8,531 nt of DNA from Clostridium sp. CAG:964 (GTDB lineage Bacteria > Bacillota > Clostridia > Oscillospirales > Acutalibacteraceae). This document shows positions 1 to 7,300 of the stretch, piece by piece. Every line of letters begins with the position of its first letter. The stretch's first letter is position 1. The position numbers and the translations under genes were made by a program. The stretch is taken from positions 1 to 8,531 of the forward strand of contig FR891299.1 in NCBI GenBank assembly GCA_000435335.1, read 5' to 3'. Below the pieces are notes generated by a model that had not been told where the DNA came from, searched no databases, and saw only the letters and a program-made list of their open reading frames with translations.

Positions 1-945
1 GAGCAAAGGGAAGTTATTCTGAAGGAGTATAAAGCAAACAGTAAATGTGTTCAGTTCGATTCAATGAAAACAATGAAGCAGGCAGACCTTCGTTCTATCT
101 TTACCGGACAGGACGTTGTGTATATTTATCATAATCAGATAGATGCCCGTGGAGATAAAGCGGCTTCTGAGAATGAAGTGTTTACCGCTTGCGAAGAGGC
201 AATCGAAGAAATTTATACTTTGATAAAGAGGATTGCATCGCAGGCAAATACCTATCATTTTATTGTGACGGCAGACCACGGATTTATTTATAAGAGAGAT
301 AAAATTCCGGCAACCGATAAGATTGCCGGAGCTGCTTCAAAATCAAACAGTGTTGGACAGCGTTATTCCATATCTGCCGAAGAAATCAATGCAGACGGTG
401 TTTGCCATACAACGGTTGGTAAGGTACTTGGTAGTGTCGATGAGCGTATTGTATCATTCCCTCTAGCTTCGGATATTTTCAAGGTGGTAGGAGCAGGACA
501 GAACTATGTTCATGGTGGCTGCTCGCCGCAGGAAATGCTTGTACCAATGATTGATGTGAAAGTAGATAAGGGTAAAAAGGAAACAAGCCTTGCAGAGATT
601 GCTCTTGTAAGCCTGACTTCAAAGATTACAAATCTTATCACGACACTCGATTTTGTTCAGACAGAGCCGGTAAGTGATATTGTGAAAGAAACCAGTTACC
701 GAGTATATTTCATTTCTGATAATAACGAGAAGATTTCTAATGAGAATATTGTTATTGCAGATAAGAAAGATAAAGATACGACGAAGCGAATGTTCAGACT
801 CCACTTTAACTTTAAGAACAAGAAATACGATAAATCACAGAAATATTACTTGGTTGCTTATGACGATAAGAACGACATAGAAGTTCTTCGTCACGAGATT
901 ATTATGGATATTGCATTTGCCGATGATTTTGGATTCTTCGGCTAA
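1..945 (+). CDS. pglZ: PglZ, BREX type 1 alkaline-phosphatase-family protein, C-terminal part (5' end outside window)
   Basis: The reading frame is open from base 1, so the gene enters from the left. The ATG at 64 is internal and has no ribosome site. The visible 314 residues carry alkaline-phosphatase-superfamily marks: a YHNQ motif near residues 43-46 followed by DARGD (52-56), a metal-site ADHG motif at 91-94, and HGGCSPQE at 171-178, whose His is a typical metal ligand in this superfamily. Residues from about 200 on look like a beta-rich C-terminal domain. BREX type 1 PglZ proteins are usually about 800-900 residues, so roughly the last third is present. PglZ is a core BREX protein required for phage exclusion; its enzymatic target is not settled. 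Assignment is supported by brxL downstream. The stop is TAA at 943-945, 24 bp before the next gene. Confidence 0.93.
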   Translation, partial: EQREVILKEYKANSKCVQFDSMKTMKQADLRSIFTGQDVVYIYHNQIDARGDKAASENEVFTACEEAIEEIYTLIKRIASQANTYHFIVTADHGFIYKRDKIPATDKIAGAASKSNSVGQRYSISAEEINADGVCHTTVGKVLGSVDERIVSFPLASDIFKVVGAGQNYVHGGCSPQEMLVPMIDVKVDKGKKETSLAEIALVSLTSKITNLITTLDFVQTEPVSDIVKETSYRVYFISDNNEKISNENIVIADKKDKDTTKRMFRLHFNFKNKKYDKSQKYYLVAYDDKNDIEVLRHEIIMDIAFADDFGFFG

Positions 946-969
946 TATTAAAAATGGAGGTATCGCCTT

Positions 970-2130
970 ATGGGTTGGGGATTTGCTGAGAGTCTTGCCT
1001 TTGCAGCAGTTATGACATTGCGTGATATGAGCAATGAAAAGAGTAATAGATTGATTAAAACACAGAGATTTTATCAGGAGTGCTATGAAAGAATTGCTGA
1101 CGACAGCCATCAGGCATTTAATGTCGTTTCAAAGGTGGTTCAAAAAGCGTCACGGAGATATATCCTTAATGAAATCGGCTCAGGCAGTACATATCTTGCC
1201 TTATACGCCTTTGCTCTCGTAATCGAAAGACAAGGCAGAGTTACCTCCGAACAAAGCAAAATTATTAAGATGTATTTTGACAATATGAGATTTCCGTTTT
1301 CGCAGAGTGCTTACCTAAGTGCAGCGAAAACGGGATCAGAAATTGGAGATTTCAGAAAAGTCATATCCATTTCACGAGACTATGCAGGTGGCTTTTGGGT
1401 TAATTTCTTCAGGGCGTTGTATAAGTCCGGTACTCAAAAAGACCTGCAAGATGTTATTGACTGCACAACCTCTATGATTATGAGATTTTCTATTCTCGGT
1501 AATCCAAACAGTAATTTAGCACCGAGTATATGTACGGACTTCGTTGAAAGCGTAAACTATCAGATTAACCAAGTCCGTGAAATCTCCATAAAAGAAATAG
1601 ATTGGCTCGGAGTGATACCAATTCCTGAGCGGTTAGAAGAAATGAAAATCTTCTATGAGAGTCTGATAGATAATTCCAATATCACAGACGATATTTCAAA
1701 GGACGAGCTTCTCCTCTTATTAGAACTCCTGATTTTGAACTGTATATGTGATGTTGTGATGATGACAAAACAGCCAAAGTCAGTCAAACTCCAAATGATG
1801 AACGACGCAGCAGCTCTCTCCGGCATACAGACCGATGTAACACCGGAGCAATATGTGAAAGAAATCGCAAATAACACCGAAACGGGTGCGTTTTATAAAG
1901 CAATGTTTTCGTCAGGTTCTCCTTTAGGCTCAATTTGGTCAGTTATTCTGACAATGGGAGGACAGACCAACAGAACTGATGAAGCAATAGCAATCACTAA
2001 CGATATGCTTTCAATTCTGCTTCAAATAGAAAACTATCTTGATGAAAAATATAATTTCTTAGGAGCAGAAAGTTTAGCTAAGAATTATATGTTGCACATC
2101 ATTCAGCAACTTGCCAATATGTGCGAATGA
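970..2130 (+). CDS. Uncharacterised helical protein inserted between pglZ and brxL (weak TerB-like stretch)
   Basis: I do not recognise this 386-residue protein by name. The ATG at 970 follows GGAGG at 956-960, which fixes the start. The sequence is predominantly helical, without signal peptide or clear membrane segment. Around residues 74-105 a hydrophobic helix leads into QGRVTSEQ (88-95) and another helix, which resembles the helix-loop-helix of TerB-like domains (small residue, Gly, then acidic residue). A second, similar-looking helical block occurs near the C-terminus, so an internal duplication is possible. Canonical BREX type 1 operons have pglZ followed directly by brxL, so this is an extra component within the operon. 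Its TGA stop (2128-2130) overlaps the brxL ribosome site, which implies coupled translation. It could be a BREX accessory subunit, a regulator, or a separate defence gene; the sequence does not decide. Confidence 0.8.
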   Translation: MGWGFAESLAFAAVMTLRDMSNEKSNRLIKTQRFYQECYERIADDSHQAFNVVSKVVQKASRRYILNEIGSGSTYLALYAFALVIERQGRVTSEQSKIIKMYFDNMRFPFSQSAYLSAAKTGSEIGDFRKVISISRDYAGGFWVNFFRALYKSGTQKDLQDVIDCTTSMIMRFSILGNPNSNLAPSICTDFVESVNYQINQVREISIKEIDWLGVIPIPERLEEMKIFYESLIDNSNITDDISKDELLLLLELLILNCICDVVMMTKQPKSVKLQMMNDAAALSGIQTDVTPEQYVKEIANNTETGAFYKAMFSSGSPLGSIWSVILTMGGQTNRTDEAIAITNDMLSILLQIENYLDEKYNFLGAESLAKNYMLHIIQQLANMCE

Positions 2131-2135
2131 GGAGG
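2128..2135 (+). promoter_or_regulatory. Ribosome binding site of brxL overlapping the upstream stop codon
   Basis: TGAGGAGG contains the stop codon of the upstream gene (2128-2130) and a near-perfect Shine-Dalgarno sequence, six bases before the ATG at 2142. It decides the brxL start against the in-frame GTG at 2121, which lies upstream of this site. The overlap suggests that ribosomes finishing the upstream gene reinitiate on brxL. Confidence 0.85.
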
Positions 2136-2141
2136 ATAACG

Positions 2142-4295
2142 ATGGATAACATTGAAAAGAACATAGCTCAAGGCTATGCAGATTTCACGGATGATAGTGA
2201 AGTCACAGCAGAAGCAGGTGGAAATGCTTCTTTCAACCTTAATGATACGCTTCAATTCTCTGATATGAGCGAAATCAACAAGAAACTTCGTGCTTGTTTT
2301 GACGGAAAAATTGTGCGTAAAGACTTGACTAAGTCTATTAAAGAAGGCGCAAATGTTCCGGTTTATGTACTTGAGTTCTTATTGGGACAATATTGTAGTT
2401 CTGATGACCCAAGCATAATTGAAGAAGGCGTAAACAATGTAAAACGCATTCTTGCTGATAACTATGTAAGACCTGATGAAGCTCAAAAGATTTTGTCCGT
2501 TCTCCGTCAGAGGGGTAGTTATACCGTTATCGACAAGATTACAGTTAATTTGAATATAAAGAAAGATACATACGAAGCTGAGTTTTCCAATCTTGGCATA
2601 AAAGCTATTCCTATTTCAGAGGAATATCCGAGTAAATATGACCGTCTGCTATGTGGTGGTATTTGGTGTATCGTTCAACTTGATTATGAATATATCGAAG
2701 AAGATAAGGGTGCTTCGCCTATTCATATTCGCAAACTAACACCTATTCAAATGCCCCACGTTGACATCGACGAGTTGAAGCAAGGAAGAAAAGCCTTTAC
2801 AAAAGAGGAATGGATGGATGTAATGCTTCGTTCTATCGGTATGGAGCCTGATACTCTTTCATACCGTGAAAAATGGTTGCTTTTAGCTCGTATGCTTCCA
2901 TTGGTTGAAAACAATTTCAATCTTTGCGAACTTGGACCGAGAAGCACGGGTAAATCTCATATTTTCAAAGAGATTTCTCCGAACAGTATTCTCGTTTCCG
3001 GTGGTCAGACAACCGTAGCAAACCTTTTCTATAATATGGGTAGAAAAACTGTTGGCCTTGTTGGTCTTTGGGATTGCGTTGCCTTCGATGAAGTGGCAGG
3101 TATCAATTTCAAAGATAAAGACGGTATCCAAATTATGAAGGACTATATGGCATCTGGCTCATTCGCTCGTGGCAAAGAAGAAAAATCTGCTTCAGCTTCT
3201 ATGGTATTCGTAGGTAATATCAATCAGAGCGTAGATGTTCTTCTTAAAACATCGAGCTTGTTTGACCCATTCCCACCTGAAATGGGTACTGATACAGCGT
3301 TCCTTGACCGTATGCACTGTTATATACCGGGTTGGGAAATTTCGAAGTTCAGACCTCATCATTTCACTAACGATTATGGCTTTATCACAGACTATCTTGC
3401 TGAGTTTATCAGAGAACTTCGTAAGGAACAGCACGGTGACGCTCTTGATAAATATTTCCGTCTCGGTAAAAACCTCAATCAGCGTGACACTATTGCTGTG
3501 AGAAAAATAGTAGGTGGATTTATAAAGCTCTTATATCCTGATGGAGAATACACTAAGGAGCAACTTGAAGAAATTCTCAAATTTGCACTTGAAATGCGTC
3601 GTCGTGTTAAGGAACAGCTCAAAAAACTCGGCGGTATGGAGTTTTATGATGTAAATTTCTCTTACATTGACAACGAAACTTTTGAAGAATTTTATGTTTC
3701 TGTTCCTGAACAAGGTGGGGGCAAGCTCATTCTGGAAGGAATGTGTAATCCAGGTCAGGTTTATACAGTATCTCAGGGCAAGTCAGGTATGCTCGGTGTA
3801 TTTCGTCTTGAGTCACAAATGTTACCGGGTAACGGTAAATTTGAGCGTTCCGGTCTTGGCTCTGATACAAAGTGCAAAGAAGCTACCAATACAGCATTTA
3901 ACTTCTTAAAGGCAAATGTAGGTCGTATTAGTGGAGCAATCAGCACAACGACAAAGGACTACATTATCAATTATCAAGACCTTCAGGGTATTGGTATGAC
4001 TAATAAACTTGCTTTGCCTACACTTATTGCATTGGCTTCTGTTGGACTTGGTAAGCCGACTATAAGCAGTCTTGCTGTTCTTGGCGAAATCAGTATTGCA
4101 GGAACAATGATTAAGGTTGACGAGCTTGCAAACTCTCTGCAAGTCTGCCTTGATAGTGGAGCAAAGAAAGTATTGTTGCCTATTACATCGGCAGCAGACT
4201 TGGGTTCTGTTCCATCAGAACTCGTTGGTTGCTTCAACCTTATCTTCTATCAGAGTGCTGAGGACGCAGTTTATAAGGCACTTGGAGTTGAATAA
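2142..4295 (+). CDS. brxL: BrxL, BREX AAA+ ATPase with Lon-like C-terminal domain
   Basis: The protein has 717 residues, as expected for BREX type 1 BrxL. An N-terminal region of about 200 residues precedes an AAA+ core. The core shows Walker A GPRSTGKS at 265-272, Walker B with FDE at 315-317, a sensor-1-like GNIN at 358-361, and FLDRMH around Arg390 as a candidate arginine finger, followed by the family-typical IPGWE. Residues from about 525 to 717 form a Lon-protease-like domain (GEISIAG...GAKKVLLP). By eye alignment the Lon catalytic serine position is Gly618 and the lysine position is Ser665, so proteolysis is doubtful. Published work on an Acinetobacter BrxL describes a DNA-dependent ATPase that assembles as rings around DNA, with ATPase activity required for phage restriction. 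The gene ends with tandem stops TAA TAG (4293-4298). The ATG at 2142 is preferred for its ribosome site. Confidence 0.96.
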   Translation: MDNIEKNIAQGYADFTDDSEVTAEAGGNASFNLNDTLQFSDMSEINKKLRACFDGKIVRKDLTKSIKEGANVPVYVLEFLLGQYCSSDDPSIIEEGVNNVKRILADNYVRPDEAQKILSVLRQRGSYTVIDKITVNLNIKKDTYEAEFSNLGIKAIPISEEYPSKYDRLLCGGIWCIVQLDYEYIEEDKGASPIHIRKLTPIQMPHVDIDELKQGRKAFTKEEWMDVMLRSIGMEPDTLSYREKWLLLARMLPLVENNFNLCELGPRSTGKSHIFKEISPNSILVSGGQTTVANLFYNMGRKTVGLVGLWDCVAFDEVAGINFKDKDGIQIMKDYMASGSFARGKEEKSASASMVFVGNINQSVDVLLKTSSLFDPFPPEMGTDTAFLDRMHCYIPGWEISKFRPHHFTNDYGFITDYLAEFIRELRKEQHGDALDKYFRLGKNLNQRDTIAVRKIVGGFIKLLYPDGEYTKEQLEEILKFALEMRRRVKEQLKKLGGMEFYDVNFSYIDNETFEEFYVSVPEQGGGKLILEGMCNPGQVYTVSQGKSGMLGVFRLESQMLPGNGKFERSGLGSDTKCKEATNTAFNFLKANVGRISGAISTTTKDYIINYQDLQGIGMTNKLALPTLIALASVGLGKPTISSLAVLGEISIAGTMIKVDELANSLQVCLDSGAKKVLLPITSAADLGSVPSELVGCFNLIFYQSAEDAVYKALGVE

Positions 4296-4316
4296 TAGCT
4301 AATTAAAATATTGCAG

Positions 4317-4324
4317 AAAGGAGG
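4317..4324 (+). promoter_or_regulatory. Ribosome binding site deciding the ATG start at 4332
   Basis: AAAGGAGG is a full Shine-Dalgarno match seven bases before ATG 4332. An in-frame TTG at 4311 lies upstream of it and would place the ribosome site inside the coding region, so the TTG is rejected as a start. Confidence 0.85.
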
Positions 4325-4331
4325 TTTTCGT

Positions 4332-5099
4332 ATGGCTAAGAAACGCAGGAAGAAAAGTTCTAAATGTCCTGAACCTTTCAACACTCTTATTGACCTTGCA
4401 GCCGGGGTGACAATGAACGCTATTGCAAATAAGATGGAAGAAAAACACCACTACCGAAAAAGAGGTGTTCCAAACCCTTATAGAGCTTCAGCTATTGTTT
4501 TTTCAATGGGTAAGTTGAATAAAACCGAAGATATTATAAAGCTCGGTGGTTTAATGGGTGCAATGGGAGCTTTCGACCCTGATGATACAGACAGCAGTTA
4601 CAGAAAGAAACATCCGAGAACATATCGTTATCAGACGGATACCCATTGGGAATATGACAATATCGGCTCTAAGGCTTCGGTCAAGAACAATAATAAGTAT
4701 GCGTGGAGAATGAATTGCGAAGATGGCTCTGCTTATGGTATTAGTCCTTTGGACTTTGAAACCCGTGAGAGTTACAATGCAGCTCTGAAGAAACGCAAAT
4801 CAGAGTCAGTAACCGAACCTTATGAAAGAGATACAGAACAATCCCTTGCTTCATCGACTGATTCTGATATAGAGCAGCAGGTCGATAAATCTGCAAAGTA
4901 TGTTATTTACAGAGTATCAAGGCTTGATAACGGTCAAAATGACTACTATCGTTCTAACGGTAAACAGTATTCCGTTGGAGATACTGTTTCCGTTCCTGCA
5001 AAGGACGGAACTGCAAATGCTATTGTAATTGCAGTAAAAGAATACGATTATTCCTCCTTGCCTAAGGCATTGGAAAATATAGAATTACTTGCCGAATAA
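4332..5099 (+). CDS. Uncharacterised basic modular protein, 255 residues
   Basis: The function is not recognised. The N-terminus is strongly basic (MAKKRRKKSSK), consistent with nucleic acid contact but not proof of it. Residues about 50-90 contain RGVPNPYRASA followed by a Gly/Met-rich helix (LGGLMGAMGAF). Residues 122-156 form a module (KYAWRMNCEDGSAYGI ... DFETRESYNAAL) of a type I associate with hypothetical proteins in gut Firmicutes. A polar, low-complexity linker (about 157-188) leads to a C-terminal beta-rich module (189-255) with YY..NGK.YSVGDTVSVPA, reminiscent of small KOW/OB-like barrels in which VGD.V.VP marks a tight turn. No signal peptide or membrane segment is clear. It sits 36 bp after brxL in the same orientation, so it is probably cotranscribed. 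A DNA- or protein-binding adaptor is one guess. Confidence 0.8.
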   Translation: MAKKRRKKSSKCPEPFNTLIDLAAGVTMNAIANKMEEKHHYRKRGVPNPYRASAIVFSMGKLNKTEDIIKLGGLMGAMGAFDPDDTDSSYRKKHPRTYRYQTDTHWEYDNIGSKASVKNNNKYAWRMNCEDGSAYGISPLDFETRESYNAALKKRKSESVTEPYERDTEQSLASSTDSDIEQQVDKSAKYVIYRVSRLDNGQNDYYRSNGKQYSVGDTVSVPAKDGTANAIVIAVKEYDYSSLPKALENIELLAE

Positions 5100-5135
5100 A
5101 CTAATGGGCTGAACATTTGAGAAAAGAGGTCAAAA

Positions 5136-5750
5136 ATGAAAAAACTAATTATTGTGTGCGGAGAAAAATATAGAGTCTATGGAGATTATCTTGCTCAGCT
5201 CATAAGTTTAGAAGATGATACTGAGGACTCTACAGTAGGAGTTAAAGATGGCGAAGTAGCAGCTCAGGTATGGCTCGAAAAAGAATACAAAGCCAATTCT
5301 GCACAGTTATCTTCTAATCAGTACATTCTCTTTATCGGTCATAACAAGCTAATTAAAGAGAAAAGCAGCCATATGAAAGTTGTCTTCTCTCAGTACGGAA
5401 TGGCATACGGTTGGCTTGGAAAACAAGCTGTTCTATGCGTTGACAAGGTAGTATCAGCCAAAGAATACAATGACTTTATTTCATTTGCTTTGTTGTATCA
5501 AGATAACTTGGAAAAGCTGATTGAGGAAAAGAAAGAAAAATCCAAAAAGCAACAGAGCCTTGAAGCAGGTGTAAAAGGAGCATGTGTTGCTGCTTTGGCT
5601 GTTGTGGGTGGAGCTTTAGCTGTTGCTCCGTTGGCAGGAGTAGATATTGTCAAAAAGCTTACATTGAATAAAAAGATTGAGCAACAGCAGTATAGCTGTG
5701 CTGTTATGAAGTTTTATCTCGACTCACTTGGAGAGTTTTTAGGCTTATAA
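5136..5750 (+). CDS. Uncharacterised protein with alpha/beta N-terminal domain and membrane segment, 204 residues
   Basis: The ATG at 5136 follows AAGAGG (5124-5129) by six bases. The N-terminal part looks alpha/beta, Rossmann-like: an opening strand KLIIVCG, a helix, a strand QYILFIGHN near residues 67-75, and a segment YGMAYGWLGKQAVLCVD near 88-104. The layout recalls TIR or flavodoxin-like domains, but I see no clear catalytic motif. A charged, probably coiled helix (about 126-145, EEKKEKSKKQQ) leads to a Gly/Ala-rich hydrophobic stretch at 148-172 (contains VVGGALAVAPLAG), long enough to cross a membrane. The C-terminal 30 residues are polar. It is 20 bp upstream of a second protein with glycine-rich hydrophobic segments, so the two may act together at the membrane. 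A sensor/effector role in defence is inference only. Confidence 0.8.
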   Translation: MKKLIIVCGEKYRVYGDYLAQLISLEDDTEDSTVGVKDGEVAAQVWLEKEYKANSAQLSSNQYILFIGHNKLIKEKSSHMKVVFSQYGMAYGWLGKQAVLCVDKVVSAKEYNDFISFALLYQDNLEKLIEEKKEKSKKQQSLEAGVKGACVAALAVVGGALAVAPLAGVDIVKKLTLNKKIEQQQYSCAVMKFYLDSLGEFLGL

Positions 5751-5770
5751 AGATTGGAGGTTGAAGCAAG

Positions 5771-7282
5771 ATGGTTGGATTTGAGGAAGGATATAAGTTC
5801 TTTGTTGATAATTCATCTGCCATCGTGGGAGCTGAAATGTCAGGCTCTTATGTTGGAACTATTGACGAAGAAATCAAAAAGCTCATAAATGACCTTAACT
5901 CTCTTGAGGGATTTAAGACTTCTTCCAAAATGCTCAAGGGCGATGTTGCTGAGTTTTGGCATTCAGGAACATTCAATATTAAGGCTGCACTTGACGGTTC
6001 TGACCATAGAGCTTTCGTTGATAGAAGCCACGATTTTGCTTCAACAGATGTATCAACAAACTTCGGAGATAGATATGGACTAAAATTTTACTCTGACGGT
6101 CAGGCAAGTGCCAAAGCTCAGGCAGTAAGTATTTTTCAACGCTTCAAAGAATATCAAAGCTCCGGTGGAAAAGATGGATTAGAGAAGTTCCTACAAGATA
6201 GAGGTTTTGATAATACAGACTCTATATTGAATGACCCTATTTATTCCGGACAAATCAGAGTAATTCCTCGTGACCAATTAGAGGAAGCAACAAAATGGTT
6301 AAGTCGTATGATACAAACTGAGTCAGCACGACGACCTGAGCAAGTCTATCGCTATCAGGAAACACTTGATTTACTGAGCGATAGATTAAAAGACAATGAA
6401 GGTGTAGAGTCCATTCCATTATCTAAAAAAGAAGCTGAAGAACTTGCTACTCTTGCGAAGCAAGGAAAAATAAACGCAGAAGATTTAGGACTTACTACCG
6501 AAGAACTTATTAAGTTCGATATTATTATGCAACAAGCATTTAAGGCAGGACTGACAGCAGCCACTATTTCTGTAATGCTTAAAGTTGCACCTGAAATTTA
6601 TAAAGCCATTTCATATCTGATTAAAAACGGAGAAATAGATGGCGAACAATTTAAGAAAATAGGCTTTGCAGCAGTATCAGGTGGTGCAGAAGGTTTTATA
6701 AGAGGAACTGTATCCTCTGTTCTCACGACCTGCTGTAAAGCAGGATTGTTAGGCGAAGCTCTCAAATCCGTAGACCCGTCTATAATTGGTACAGTAACGG
6801 TCTTAACTATGAATGTTGTAAAGAACGCATACTCCGTTGCTGTTGGTAAAAAGACTAAACAACAACTCACCGGAGAGCTTGTCAGAGATATGTATGTGTC
6901 TGCTTGCTCTCTTGTGGGTGGAGGCATAACACAAGCGTTTATCGAAGTTCCAATTTTAGGTTATCTGATTGGTAGTTTCGTAGGCTCGATTATTGGCTCA
7001 TTCACTTACACCATTGGACAAAAAGCTGTTATAGCGTTCTGTGTTGACTCCGGATTTACAATGTTCGGTCTTGTTGAACAAGACTACACTTTGCCAAAAG
7101 AGGTTTTAGACCAAATAGGAATAGAAACATTCGCTTACGAAACCTTTGAAGCTGAGAGTTTTGAACCGGAAACATTTGAGTTTGATACATTTAGTGCAGA
7201 AACTTTTGAACCTGATACACTCGGCATTACATTCCTTCGCAGAGGTGTAATTGGGGTGTCAAAGGTTGGTTATATAGATTAA
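5771..7282 (+). CDS. Uncharacterised 503-residue protein with glycine-rich hydrophobic region and acidic repeat tail
   Basis: The ATG at 5771 follows GGAGG at 5756-5760. No named function is recognised. Residues 57-105 hold a conserved-looking block: GDVAEFWHSGTFN (57-69), then STDVSTNFGDRYGLKFY (91-107). Its Glu61, Asp93 and Lys105 spacing loosely recalls PD-(D/E)XK nucleases, but the acidic residue two before the Lys is Gly103, so this is weak. Residues 110-250 are polar and helical. Residues 257-284 and 298-434 are hydrophobic and rich in Gly, Ala, Ser and Val (SGGAEGF, SLVGGG, GYLIGSFVGSIIGSF), suggesting several membrane-inserting or glycine-zipper helices. A tail of seven acidic five-residue repeats follows (452-486), then a short basic end. 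It resembles a recurrent hypothetical family of gut Firmicutes. A pore-forming effector or toxin-like protein is a reasonable guess, unproven. Confidence 0.8.
   Translation: MVGFEEGYKFFVDNSSAIVGAEMSGSYVGTIDEEIKKLINDLNSLEGFKTSSKMLKGDVAEFWHSGTFNIKAALDGSDHRAFVDRSHDFASTDVSTNFGDRYGLKFYSDGQASAKAQAVSIFQRFKEYQSSGGKDGLEKFLQDRGFDNTDSILNDPIYSGQIRVIPRDQLEEATKWLSRMIQTESARRPEQVYRYQETLDLLSDRLKDNEGVESIPLSKKEAEELATLAKQGKINAEDLGLTTEELIKFDIIMQQAFKAGLTAATISVMLKVAPEIYKAISYLIKNGEIDGEQFKKIGFAAVSGGAEGFIRGTVSSVLTTCCKAGLLGEALKSVDPSIIGTVTVLTMNVVKNAYSVAVGKKTKQQLTGELVRDMYVSACSLVGGGITQAFIEVPILGYLIGSFVGSIIGSFTYTIGQKAVIAFCVDSGFTMFGLVEQDYTLPKEVLDQIGIETFAYETFEAESFEPETFEFDTFSAETFEPDTLGITFLRRGVIGVSKVGYID
7124..7228 (+). repeat. 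Seven tandem 15-base units encoding acidic pentapeptides
   Basis: The units encode ETFAY, ETFEA, ESFEP, ETFEF, DTFSA, ETFEP and DTLGI, with consensus (E/D)(T/S)(F/L)xx, residues 452-486 of the host protein. The DNA copies differ at many synonymous sites (gaaaca, gaaacc, gagagt, gataca), so the protein pattern rather than the DNA has been kept. Canonical pentapeptide-repeat proteins have a small residue two before the central Leu/Phe; here it is Glu or Asp, so this is a different acidic repeat. Confidence 0.85.
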
Positions 7283-7284
7283 AT

Positions 7285-7294
7285 AAGGTGGTGG
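7285..7294 (+). promoter_or_regulatory. Doubled, imperfect ribosome binding site for the gene at 7301
   Basis: AAGGTGGTGG contains two overlapping GGTGG cores instead of the GGAGG used by most other genes here. It ends six bases before ATG 7301. Initiation may be weaker than for neighbouring genes. Confidence 0.55.
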
Positions 7295-7300
7295 AAGTTT

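Noticed and set aside
64..66. ATG at 64 as the start of a complete gene
   Set aside because: The frame is open to base 1, has no ribosome site before 64, and the protein is only the C-terminal part of PglZ.
2121..2141. GTG at 2121 as the brxL start
   Set aside because: It lies inside the previous gene and upstream of the clear TGAGGAGG ribosome site, which points to ATG 2142.
4311..4331. TTG at 4311 as a start
   Set aside because: The AAAGGAGG site lies after it and is correctly spaced for ATG 4332.
4296..4331. Terminator or promoter after brxL
   Set aside because: The 36 bases contain no hairpin with a T run and no convincing -35/-10 pair; the same is true of 5100-5135.
6598..6927. Minus-strand reading frames, including a 109-residue one here and several of 60-91 residues elsewhere
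   Set aside because: All lie opposite well-supported + strand genes, and I saw no ribosome site or family motif supporting them; they look like antisense shadows.
7124..7228. CRISPR-like array or canonical pentapeptide-repeat fold
   Set aside because: The units are 15 bases, contiguous, coding and without spacers. The residue pattern lacks the small residue required at i-2 in canonical pentapeptide repeats.
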